Assembly: GCA_046154665.1 (NCBI GenBank)
Contig: JBJXFG010000038.1
Span: forward strand, 1-23,833
DNA: 23,833 nucleotides
Direction of reading: 5' to 3'
Source of the DNA: JAFLCM01 sp046154665
GTDB lineage: Bacteria; Planctomycetota; Phycisphaerae; Phycisphaerales; UBA1924
The position numbers and the translations under genes are program-made. Positions within the stretch are counted from its first letter, which is position 1, and each line of letters opens with the position of its first letter. The notes under the pieces are model-generated. The model did not search any database. It saw only the letters and a list, made by a program, of their open reading frames with translations, and was not told the DNA's origin. Below, in pieces: positions 1-6,919 of this stretch.

Positions 1-26
1 CCACTGACCCGAGGGCGGGTCAGTGG
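1..26. repeat. Palindromic hairpin element, copy A (10-bp stem)
   Basis: The two arms CCACTGACCC and GGGTCAGTGG are perfect inverted repeats around a 6-nt spacer, 34 bases upstream of the queG ATG. The right arm continues into GGCACA, as in copy E. It may extend left beyond the window. Related hairpins with the CACTGA...TCAGTG ends recur at 5890, 6809, 6857 and 22974. Confidence 0.75.
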
Positions 27-59
27 CACAACGATCGCTGATTCGTGCGGCACGAACGA

Positions 60-1142
60 ATGCCACTCACCCCCTCCCAACTCGGCCAGCAGATCATCGA
101 GCGCTGCCGCAACCTCGGCTTCGCCGAAGCCGGCGTCTGCTCCGCCGAACCCATCGCCCAAGACCGCGCCGACGCCTACCGAGCCTGGATCGCCGCTGGC
201 AAGCACGGCGAGATGCACTACCTCGCCCAGAACCTCGACAAGCGCCTGGACCCCGGCGCACTGATGCCCGCGGGGGGGGCCCGCTCGGTCATCATGGTCG
301 CCGACCAGTACCACGCGCGGGCCATCACCACCCGCATCAAACAACGAGCCCCGAGCGTAAGCGAGTGGGACGAACTGGGTACGGCTCAGGAAGACACCCA
401 CTCGCTCACGCTCGGGGCTCGTGGTGCGCCCGCTGAATCGAACACCACCGGCCGCATCGCCCGCTACGCCCACGGCGACGACTACCACGACGTCATCAAG
501 ACGCGCCTCCACGCGCTGTGCGACCAACTCCGCACCGAGCACCCCACCCACGACTTCCGCGCCTTCGTCGATACCGCCCCCGTCCACGAGCGCGAACTCG
601 CCGTCCGCGCCGGCCTCGGCTGGATCGGCAAGAACACCCTCCTCATCAACCCCCGCAAAGGCTCATGGCTGTTCCTCGGCGGCGTCCTCACCACCCTCGA
701 ACTCGCACACCCCAGCCCGCCGCTCGCGGGGGGGGAGCCCGACCACTGCGGCACCTGCACCCGCTGCATCGACGCCTGCCCCACCAAAGCCATCACCCCC
801 TACAGCGTCGACGCGACAAGGTGCATCAGCTACCTCACCATCGAACGCCGAAGCGAAACCCCGCCCCCGAAGGAACTCGCCGCCGGTTTCGGCGAATGGC
901 TCTACGGCTGCGACATCTGCCAGGAAGTTTGCCCCCACAACTCCCCCCGCCCCGAGGGCATGGAAGTGGGGGAGATGAACCCCGCCTACACGCCGCGGCG
1001 GACATCGTTCGATCTGCTGGAAGTGCTGGGCTGGACGGAAGAGGACCGCCGCCGGGCCCTGAAGGGCAGCGCGATGAAGCGGGCGAAGCTGGAGATGTGG
1101 AAGCGCAATGCGCGAACGCTGCGGCGGGACTTGCCAACGTGA
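60..1142 (+). CDS. queG: Epoxyqueuosine reductase QueG
   Basis: QueG reduces epoxyqueuosine to queuosine in tRNA, the last step of queuosine synthesis; it is a cytoplasmic cobalamin and Fe-S enzyme. The 360-residue product shows the family layout: an N-terminal domain with HGEMHYL, the core RAFVDTAPVHERELAVRAGLG with the catalytic Asp, GWIGKNTLLI, and two ferredoxin motifs, CGTCTRCIDACP and CDICQEVCPHN, followed by the short C-terminal region ending in LEMWKRN. It lacks the HEAT-like tail of the E. coli enzyme, as many bacterial QueG do. I chose the ATG at 60; an in-frame GTG at 45 would add five residues. Odd: about 30 extra residues between the IMVADQYH strand and ARYAHGDDYH, encoded by an inverted repeat (344-422). 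The last ~20 codons are duplicated at 1986-2066. Confidence 0.95.
   Translation: MPLTPSQLGQQIIERCRNLGFAEAGVCSAEPIAQDRADAYRAWIAAGKHGEMHYLAQNLDKRLDPGALMPAGGARSVIMVADQYHARAITTRIKQRAPSVSEWDELGTAQEDTHSLTLGARGAPAESNTTGRIARYAHGDDYHDVIKTRLHALCDQLRTEHPTHDFRAFVDTAPVHERELAVRAGLGWIGKNTLLINPRKGSWLFLGGVLTTLELAHPSPPLAGGEPDHCGTCTRCIDACPTKAITPYSVDATRCISYLTIERRSETPPPKELAAGFGEWLYGCDICQEVCPHNSPRPEGMEVGEMNPAYTPRRTSFDLLEVLGWTEEDRRRALKGSAMKRAKLEMWKRNARTLRRDLPT
344..422. repeat. Long inverted repeat embedded in frame in queG
   Basis: Arms 344-369 and 397-422 are complementary over 26 bp with one A/C mismatch, around a 27-nt loop. The core reads GAGCCCCGAGCGTAAGCGAG. The element lies in the queG reading frame and encodes a segment absent from the E. 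coli protein, so it looks like an inserted mobile palindrome tolerated as a surface loop. Its arm resembles that of the element at 7686-7847 (shared pattern GARCCCCGASCGTRAGSGAG). Confidence 0.85.
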
Positions 1143-1155
1143 GGTCACGAAAGCA

Positions 1156-1989
1156 ATGACAGACGAAACCAATCATCAGCCTCCGACTGCGGAGCGGAGT
1201 CGCCGGGAATCAAAGGTGGAGCGCCGCATCGTCGCGGCCTTCGTCGGCGTGATCCTCGCGGTGCCTTCAGCATGGTCACTCGGATATGTGAGTCTTCCCG
1301 GCCCTCCCGCTTCGATGATTCTTCTGACAACGGCTTTCGCCGCGCCAACGGCGTTCTGCCTGGCGTATGTCCTCACGCCACCCCGGCCGCCAAAGACCGC
1401 CGTAGTGGCCTGCATCTGGATGGGTTTGTGCCTGTTGCTGCTCTTGCCCATGGCACGCCGAGACGCATGCGGCGTTCACGCGCTCAGGCGAGGAAGCGAA
1501 CTGCGTGAACTCATCCTTCTTGGTGCGGAAGAGCTCGAGCGGACGGGCGAGGTGCCGCCCTCGTTCGCCGTCATCGCGATGAGAAAGCAGTACTTCAAGC
1601 CGTGGCTTGAACGCCTTTGCGGATGCGAGTCGCCAGCCGATGTTCGCATTGGCAACTACACGCTCGAAGAAGTCATGCGCGGCGGCGTGCTCGAGAACGG
1701 CCTTATGGCCGAGTCCCTAAATGCACGGAGCGGTGAGATCGAGGCTCTCGGACGTATCCGAGTCTGGCACAATACCCGGGCATGGCACGCCGGCGCGGTT
1801 GTCGCCTGGCGCGATCAGGACGGCTGCGGCGGGTACGACGTGCCTCAGTTCGTTTCGAGCGATGGTCAGACTTTCCCGGTCTTGGCCGCTGGAGAGCATT
1901 CCATGACCCCATTCATTCAGCAAGCGAAGAGGCTGGGGATCGAGTATCCGGCGGAACTGCTCCGCATGGTCGAGAGGGGTCCGCGGTGA
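1156..1989 (+). CDS. Hypothetical membrane protein with CxC motif (paralogue 1)
   Basis: I do not recognise the family. The 277-residue product has a charged N-terminus, three predicted membrane helices (about residues 25-45, 53-75 and 80-98) and a soluble C-terminal domain of ~170 residues. It is clearly paralogous to the next gene (2056-2877): both have CG[VA]HA[LI][RK]R.SELR.LI..GA just after the third helix, then PPSF.V[IL]A, a C-x-C pair followed by P.D...G.Y[ST]L.E, and LGR/N...W.....W..GA[VI][VI]AWR. The start at 1156 lies 14 bases after the queG stop and aligns with the paralogue; an in-frame ATG at 1108 lies inside queG and is less likely. Probably co-transcribed with queG. Role unknown; the CxC pair could bind metal or form a disulfide. 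Confidence 0.8.
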   Translation: MTDETNHQPPTAERSRRESKVERRIVAAFVGVILAVPSAWSLGYVSLPGPPASMILLTTAFAAPTAFCLAYVLTPPRPPKTAVVACIWMGLCLLLLLPMARRDACGVHALRRGSELRELILLGAEELERTGEVPPSFAVIAMRKQYFKPWLERLCGCESPADVRIGNYTLEEVMRGGVLENGLMAESLNARSGEIEALGRIRVWHNTRAWHAGAVVAWRDQDGCGGYDVPQFVSSDGQTFPVLAAGEHSMTPFIQQAKRLGIEYPAELLRMVERGPR

Positions 1990-2066
1990 TACGGGCGAAG
2001 CTGGAGATGTGGAAGCGGAACGCCGCCATCCTGAGGAAACGGGAACCCACCAGCGATGAGCCATGA
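1986..2066 (+). pseudogene. Duplicated 3'-terminal fragment of queG
   Basis: Read in one frame, this stretch encodes IRAKLEMWKRNAAILRKREP and then a stop at 2064-2066, closely matching the queG C-terminus (KRAKLEMWKRNARTLRR). A 26-base identity links 1080-1105 with 1992-2017. The fragment sits between the two paralogous membrane-protein genes, as expected if a unit of 'queG 3' end plus membrane-protein gene' was duplicated in tandem. It has no start codon of its own, though its frame runs open from 1782. Its stop overlaps the next gene's start region. Confidence 0.85.
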
Positions 2067-2877
2067 GTTACCAGCGGAAAGGGGCGGTCGGCTGCGGCCC
2101 GCGTTGTTCGCCGCACGAGTGATGATGTCCTTCGGGGCGTTCATCGCCGCACCGTTTGGCGTGTGGTTCTGGGGCATCCACTTCGTATCGCCAGAGTGGT
2201 CGCTCGCTTCCACGCTCGCTGTCGCGGCGACGACGTGGGTGGTTGCCACGCTTTGGCTCCTCGTCATCAAGCCGGCCGCCAAGTGGGCCTTCATCGCGAT
2301 GTTGATCTGGGCGACGGTCGCCGCGATCTTCTTCGCCCCAAGCGGGCAACGCTCCGTGTGTGGTGCCCACGCAATCAAACGCGACAGCGAACTCCGAGCC
2401 CTGATCCAGGCGGGCGCGAACGAGCGGGCAAAGACCGGCACGCTTCCACCGTCGTTCGTCGTCCTTGCGGCAGAGAACGGGCTTTGGAACGGCTGGAGCC
2501 CTCGCCCATGCAAGTGCGACGGACCGTCGGACCTTATCGTCGGTCGGTATTCCCTTCAGGAATTCGCGGACGGCAAAGTCACGCTCGAAGAACTCCGCGC
2601 CGAAGCCGCGAAAAGCCCGCCCGGCGAACTCGAACGCCTCGGCAACGTCACCATCTGGCGCAACGATAAAGCCTGGGATGTGGGAGCCATCATCGCTTGG
2701 CGCACACCCGACGATCCTCGCTGGGACTGGGCCTCTTGCGGCACTTCGCAGCTCGTCATCCGCCAGTTCATGCACGACGATGTGGAGGCTTTGCGAGAGA
2801 CGATTGCCGAAGCGGAGGCACAAGGAGTGTCCCATCCCAAAGAACTCCTCGAATTGATCGCCAAGCCCGCGCGGTGA
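2056..2877 (+). CDS. Hypothetical membrane protein with CxC motif (paralogue 2)
   Basis: This 273-residue protein is the tandem paralogue of the 1156-1989 product and has the same plan: three predicted membrane helices (about residues 18-42, 52-74 and 77-95), then a soluble domain with CGAHAIKRDSELRALI, LPPSFVVLA, a CKC pair within RPCKCDGPSDLIVGRYSLQE, and WDVGAIIAWR. Divergence is substantial, so the duplication is not recent. The ATG at 2056 overlaps the stop of the queG tail fragment (2064-2066), mirroring the close queG spacing of paralogue 1. No function can be assigned. The kinase gene follows after 117 bases. Confidence 0.8.
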   Translation: MSHELPAERGGRLRPALFAARVMMSFGAFIAAPFGVWFWGIHFVSPEWSLASTLAVAATTWVVATLWLLVIKPAAKWAFIAMLIWATVAAIFFAPSGQRSVCGAHAIKRDSELRALIQAGANERAKTGTLPPSFVVLAAENGLWNGWSPRPCKCDGPSDLIVGRYSLQEFADGKVTLEELRAEAAKSPPGELERLGNVTIWRNDKAWDVGAIIAWRTPDDPRWDWASCGTSQLVIRQFMHDDVEALRETIAEAEAQGVSHPKELLELIAKPAR

Positions 2878-2994
2878 GCAGTGCATGCCCTCGTGCTCGC
2901 CCAGGGGCTCGGACCGGCCACGCCGCACACCGACGCCACCGAGTATTTTCACATACCCCGCGCGCGCCGCCCCTCCCAACGTCTATCTTCCCTT

Positions 2995-4698
2995 ATGGAG
3001 CGAGGCACCGGGCCCAACCAGCGTGCGGACGACCCCGTCGCCGAGACGGCGAATGTCGCTTCCGGCCCGCTCTACCGACCGTTTCACGACCAGGCCACCG
3101 ACGCCCAGTCCCCAACTTCGCCCAAACGAGCACAGGCACCCGTTCCGTCCCGCGCTCGGCCGAACGCCATCGGCCCCTACCGCTTGCTCCGCGAACTGGG
3201 CGAGGGCGGTTTCGGCGTTGTCTACCTCGCCGAACAGGACGAGCCGATCCGTCGGCGCGTGGCGCTCAAGGTCATCAAGCCCGGGATGCACTCTCCGGGC
3301 ATCATTGCGCGGTTCGAGCACGAACGCCGCGCCCTCGCGTCGATGGAGCACCCCAACATCGCCCGCGTGTTCGACGCCGGCACCACCGAAGACGCGCTGC
3401 CCTACTTCGTCATGGAGTTCGTCGACGGCGAGCCCATCACCTCGTTCTGTGACCGGCGCCGCCTCGGCCTGCGCGAGCGCCTCCAACTCTTCATCCCGGT
3501 CTGCCACGCCATCCAGCACGCGCACCAGAAGGGCCTGATCCACCGCGACATCAAGCCCAGCAACGTGCTGGTCTTCGAGTCCGACGGCGCGCCGATCCCC
3601 AAGGTCATTGACTTCGGCGTCGCCAAGGCCCTCGCGCACACCCTCTCGGCTCAGACCCAGTTCACCGAGTTCGGCAACCTCGTCGGAACGCCCGAATACA
3701 TGAGCCCCGAGCAGGCTTCGGGAGGCGAGACCGATGTGGACACGCGCTCGGACATCTACTCGCTGGGCGTGCTCCTGTACGAGCTGCTCACCGGCGCGCT
3801 CCCCTTCGACTCGCGCCGCCTTCGCCAGATGGGTTACGCCGAGCTCATGCGCGTCATCCGCGAAGAGGAGCCGCCGACGCCCGCGCGCCGCCTCAGCACC
3901 TGCGCCGACCCTTCGACCCTCGCCGACAACCGGCGCGCCAGCATCCGCGAACTCAGCGACCAGCTTCGCGGCGAACTCGGGCTCGTCCCCACCACGGCGC
4001 TCCACAAGGACCGCGATCGGCGCTACCGCACCGCCCTCGAACTCGCCGACGATCTGTCGGCGTACCTCAAGGGCATGCCGCTGCGGGCCGCGCCCGATAC
4101 CGCCTGGTACCGCGCCGCGAAGTTCGTCGGGCGGAACCGCTTCGGCGTCGGAGCGTGTGCCGTGTTCTTCGGCGGGGTGGCTCTCAGCCCGCTCGCGGAC
4201 GCGGCGTTTTACGCCGACTTTGGCGGGCCCGCGAGCATCGCCGCCGCGGCTGCGTGCCTATCCGTCTTCACCGTGGTTTTCGCCGGATTCCTGGTGGCGC
4301 TCTCGAACACACGAGAGCGGCGTCCCATCCCGTGGGTCGCCGTGGCCCTCGGCGCACCCGTCATGGCGCTGATCGGCACCGCCTTCACGGGCTACACGTG
4401 CTCGCGTCTGAGCGGCCTCGAACTCGATTGGTCGCTCGATGAGACTCTCGCCCAGCTCACGCACTGGTGGTATCTGCTCATCCCGGGCGTGGCGCTGACG
4501 GCCCTGATCGCGCGGGCCGTCCTCCGCTGCACCATCCGCCGCGTCGCAGTCGGGGTGCTCATCCTGCAGGCGGTCTTGTGGGCGGGCTCGTTGCTGGCGG
4601 CGCTCGCGGCGGACGCTTCGTACCGCTCCGATGTCGAAGCCCGACGTCTCCAGAGCCAACAAACCGGTGCCCCACCCGCCGCCGAACCGCAGCGCTGA
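2995..4698 (+). CDS. Membrane-anchored Ser/Thr protein kinase (Hanks type)
   Basis: The product phosphorylates Ser/Thr on unknown targets at the cytoplasmic membrane face. The kinase domain occupies about residues 60-330: glycine loop GEGGFGVVYLAE, catalytic lysine in VALKVIKPGM, catalytic loop HRDIKPSN, DFGVAK, and activation segment GTPEYMSPEQ with SDIYSLGVLLYELLTG. A planctomycete-style segment LHKDRDRRYRTALELADDL and WYRAAKFVGRNR follows, leading to four predicted helices in the last ~180 residues. No WD40, TPR or PASTA sensor is present; instead there is a polytopic C-terminus. The ATG at 2995 is preferred; a GTG at 2881 would add 38 residues of non-family sequence. The gene converges on lipA with 22 bases between the stop codons. 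Confidence 0.92.
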   Translation: MERGTGPNQRADDPVAETANVASGPLYRPFHDQATDAQSPTSPKRAQAPVPSRARPNAIGPYRLLRELGEGGFGVVYLAEQDEPIRRRVALKVIKPGMHSPGIIARFEHERRALASMEHPNIARVFDAGTTEDALPYFVMEFVDGEPITSFCDRRRLGLRERLQLFIPVCHAIQHAHQKGLIHRDIKPSNVLVFESDGAPIPKVIDFGVAKALAHTLSAQTQFTEFGNLVGTPEYMSPEQASGGETDVDTRSDIYSLGVLLYELLTGALPFDSRRLRQMGYAELMRVIREEEPPTPARRLSTCADPSTLADNRRASIRELSDQLRGELGLVPTTALHKDRDRRYRTALELADDLSAYLKGMPLRAAPDTAWYRAAKFVGRNRFGVGACAVFFGGVALSPLADAAFYADFGGPASIAAAAACLSVFTVVFAGFLVALSNTRERRPIPWVAVALGAPVMALIGTAFTGYTCSRLSGLELDWSLDETLAQLTHWWYLLIPGVALTALIARAVLRCTIRRVAVGVLILQAVLWAGSLLAALAADASYRSDVEARRLQSQQTGAPPAAEPQR

Positions 4699-4720
4699 GT
4701 CGCCACGCCGCCCAGCCTCG

Positions 4721-5806
4721 TCACCGGCGTTTCAGAATGTCCGTCAGCGAATCCGCTTGATGATCCGCGTGATACGACGACCGCACCAGCGCCCCGCTCT
4801 CCACCACCTTGAACCCCCGCGCCCGGCCCTCCACCCCAAACATCTCAAACTGCTCCGGCGTCACCCATCGATCGATCGGCAAGTGGTTCGGCGTCGGCTG
4901 CAGGTACTGCCCGATCGTCAGAATCTCCGTCCCCGCCACGGCTTGCACTTCGTCAAGCAGTTCCAGCACTTCATCGTCGCGCTCGCCGATGCCCACCATG
5001 ATCCCTGTCTTGGTCACCAGCCCTTGGTCCTTGCACCGCTTGAGCAGCTCGACCGACCGATCAAACTTCGCCTGCGGCCGAACCGCCGGGTACATTCGCC
5101 GCACCGTCTCAAGATTGTGATTCAGAATCTCAGGGCGCGCATCGATCACCTTCTGAAGCGCGTTCCAATCGCCCAGGAAATCCGGGATGAGCACCTCGAT
5201 CGACATCCCCGGGCACAGCTCGCGCGAGCGGACGATCGTTTCGGCCCACAGCGAAGCGCCGCCGTCGTCGAGCTCGTCGCGGTTCACGCTGGTGATGACG
5301 ATGTGCTTGAGCTTCGCGCCCTCCCACATCAGCCGCAGTGATTCGGCGACTCTCCGAGGCTCGTCCAGATCAAGCACCGGCGGCTTGCCGGTCTTCACAT
5401 TGCAGAACCCGCACGAGCGTGTGCAGGTGTCGCCCAGGATCATGATGGTCGCGACGCCGCGCGACCAGCACTCGCCCAGGTTCGGGCAGCTCGCCTCTTC
5501 GCACACCGTGTGCAGCCGGTGCTCGTCGATGATGTTCTTGAGTTTCAGATACTCCGGCCCGCCCGGCACCTTGGCGCGCAGCCACGAGGGCTTCCGCTTC
5601 GCCGCGGCGTAGTGCGGGCCCTCCTGGCGGTTGTTGATCACCCGGTCTGACAGGCTCACCAGCGGCGTGCCCGCGTTCCGCACCGGATCGCCACCCAGCG
5701 CCCGCGGATGACGATCGAGCACACGCTGCAAACCCGCAGCCGAAAGCCCCGTCGGGTGAACGGCGGTGGCGGGGTCTGAGTTCTGTGCGTCGGCGGGCGT
5801 GGGCAT
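4721..5806 (-). CDS. lipA: Lipoyl synthase (radical SAM)
   Basis: LipA inserts two sulfurs into protein-bound octanoyl groups to make lipoate for pyruvate and 2-oxoglutarate dehydrogenases and the glycine cleavage system. The auxiliary-cluster motif CEEASCPNLGEC (Cys about 102, 107, 113) and the radical-SAM motif CTRSCGFC (Cys about 128, 132, 135) are intact. RSSYHADHQ near the C-terminus supplies the conserved Arg-Ser-Ser-Tyr motif. At 361 residues it is longer than typical ~320-residue LipA because of an N-terminal extension before PSWLRAK. I chose the ATG at 5806; the frame is open to 5920, but that upstream part is Pro/Arg-rich and ends within a palindromic repeat. No lipB or octanoyltransferase is adjacent. 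Confidence 0.95.
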   Translation of the reverse strand: MPTPADAQNSDPATAVHPTGLSAAGLQRVLDRHPRALGGDPVRNAGTPLVSLSDRVINNRQEGPHYAAAKRKPSWLRAKVPGGPEYLKLKNIIDEHRLHTVCEEASCPNLGECWSRGVATIMILGDTCTRSCGFCNVKTGKPPVLDLDEPRRVAESLRLMWEGAKLKHIVITSVNRDELDDGGASLWAETIVRSRELCPGMSIEVLIPDFLGDWNALQKVIDARPEILNHNLETVRRMYPAVRPQAKFDRSVELLKRCKDQGLVTKTGIMVGIGERDDEVLELLDEVQAVAGTEILTIGQYLQPTPNHLPIDRWVTPEQFEMFGVEGRARGFKVVESGALVRSSYHADHQADSLTDILKRR

Positions 5807-5889
5807 CGGAGGGGATGGTAGGAAGCGGCAAGCCGATGCGCGGGGTGGTCGTCCCGGCGGTCGGGACAATTCCAAGCGTGTCTCCGTGC

Positions 5890-5925
5890 CACTGATGGCG
5901 GTCCGCTCTGGGACCGACATCAGTG
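5890..5925. repeat. Palindromic hairpin element, copy B (15-bp stem, 1 mismatch)
   Basis: Arms CACTGATGGCGGTCC (5890-5904) and GGACCGACATCAGTG (5911-5925) pair with one mismatch around the loop GCTCTG. It lies upstream of lipA. The outer CACTGA/TCAGTG is shared with copies A, D and E, but the inner stem sequence is different and internally complementary. Confidence 0.8.
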
Positions 5926-5952
5926 CGAGGCGTCGCGAGAGTTTGGGAATTC

Positions 5953-5990
5953 TGGCACTGCTGTCTCCGAAGACGGAGCCAGCAGTGGCA
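5953..5990. repeat. Palindromic hairpin element, copy C (17-bp stem, 2 mismatches)
   Basis: Arms 5953-5969 and 5974-5990 pair around the loop AAGA. The ends are TGGCACTG and CAGTGGCA, as in the other copies. It lies 20 bases past the stop of the minus-strand secreted-protein gene and could end its transcript, but no U-tract follows on that strand, so I list it as a repeat. Confidence 0.78.
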
Positions 5991-6010
5991 CCAAACGACG
6001 TCAGCCATTT

Positions 6011-6736
6011 TCACCATGTGGAGACGGCGCGGCCTCCGCCTGAGCGCCGCCGCCGCAACATCGCCGCTCCAGCCAATCCCATCGCCGCCGCCGCGCCCGG
6101 TGTCGGCACCAGATTCAACTCAACCCACTCCACCGCGGCGTCATGGGCCTCCTCACTGGCGCCGTTGTTCAGCACAAACCAGAACGCCGGCGTCGTGCCG
6201 TAGCCCGGGGCCGAGACCTGCAGCTCCAGCACATACACCCCGATGTCGGTGGTGAGCGCGCTGTTGAGCCCGAGTTCAACGTGCTGATGGATGCGCCCGT
6301 CCGCGCCCGCCGACGTGAACACAAAGCCCGGAACGAAACCCGCGCCGCTGGTCACGTTGGGCAGGCCCGGATCGGCCAGCGATGCGGCCACGGTCATCGT
6401 GTTGTCGCTCACCACCACCTCGGAGCCGTTCCACTCGCCCAGCGCCGAGCGGATGTCGAAGGTGAACGTCACGCCCTGCGGGAAGTTGAACCCCTGGAAG
6501 CCGGGCTCATCGCCCTGCCCGGGGCCGAACGGGAACTCGCCCAGCTCGGCGGGGAACACCCTCACGCCCGGAACGATCGACGCCGGGTCCTCGTCCTCGC
6601 CGATCGCCGCCGTCGCCAGCGTCCCGCCGACGACCTCGATCAAGACATCAAAGTGCGGCTCCTTCATTGGCCCGGCGCACGCGGCACCGCACGCAAACGC
6701 CAACACGCCCATCCCGATCAGGTTCGTCGTCTTCAT
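6011..6736 (-). CDS. Secreted protein with PEP-CTERM-like sorting tail (All3515-like?)
   Basis: The 241-residue product begins with a signal peptide (MKTTNLIGMGVLAFACGAACAG) and ends with VPTPG, a hydrophobic stretch and RRRRSGGGR, the layout of a PEP-CTERM sorting signal. The mature domain has HFDVLIE, VPGVRVFPAELGEFP, FDIRSALGEWNGSE, RIHQHVELGLNS and PAFWFVLNNGASEE.HDAAVEWVE. It is paralogous to 7870-8738. From memory this resembles the PEP-CTERM family named after cyanobacterial All3515, described as Zur-repressed; the conserved histidines (HFD, HQH, EEAH) would suit metal binding, but that is inference. The ATG at 6736 is chosen because AAGGAG lies nine bases upstream; a TTG at 6754 is the alternative. 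Confidence 0.82.
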   Translation of the reverse strand: MKTTNLIGMGVLAFACGAACAGPMKEPHFDVLIEVVGGTLATAAIGEDEDPASIVPGVRVFPAELGEFPFGPGQGDEPGFQGFNFPQGVTFTFDIRSALGEWNGSEVVVSDNTMTVAASLADPGLPNVTSGAGFVPGFVFTSAGADGRIHQHVELGLNSALTTDIGVYVLELQVSAPGYGTTPAFWFVLNNGASEEAHDAAVEWVELNLVPTPGAAAAMGLAGAAMLRRRRSGGGRAVSTW

Positions 6737-6808
6737 CTCGATCTTCTCCTTCAACTCACTTCAAGGTTTGACTCTCACGGCACTCAATCGCCCGCACGCG
6801 CACCGTGC

Positions 6809-6832
6809 CACTGACCCGTCCGCGGGTCAGTG
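6809..6832. repeat. Palindromic hairpin element, copy D (10-bp stem)
   Basis: CACTGACCCG pairs perfectly with CGGGTCAGTG once the flanking C/G is counted, around a TCCG loop. It lies between the secreted-protein gene and the pseudopilin gene, 24 bases from copy E. Loop and closing pair (G-TCCG-C) are the same as in copy F and in the hairpin at 20706. Confidence 0.78.
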
Positions 6833-6856
6833 CCGCATCCGCGTACAACTCCCGAG

Positions 6857-6880
6857 CACTGACCTGAGGACAGGTCAGTG
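6857..6880. repeat. Palindromic hairpin element, copy E (10-bp stem)
   Basis: CACTGACCTG (6857-6866) and CAGGTCAGTG (6871-6880) are perfect inverted repeats around the loop AGGA. It follows the pseudopilin stop codon by about 40 bases on the minus strand and is tandem with copy D. No T-tract follows on the minus strand. Confidence 0.8.
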
Positions 6881-6919
6881 GCACACCAACACGCGCGTTC
6901 TCAACCCATCCAAAGCCAC

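Noticed and set aside
270..740. Runs of 8 G in queG as slippage sites
   Set aside because: The queG frame is intact through both runs and all motifs are in one frame, so there is no evidence of a switch.
2881..2994. N-terminal extension of the kinase from GTG 2881
   Set aside because: It begins three bases after the preceding stop and has no kinase-family character; the ATG at 2995 fits better.
4721..5920. LipA starting at 5920
   Set aside because: The extra 38 residues are Pro/Arg-rich and begin inside a palindromic repeat; the ATG at 5806 is more natural.
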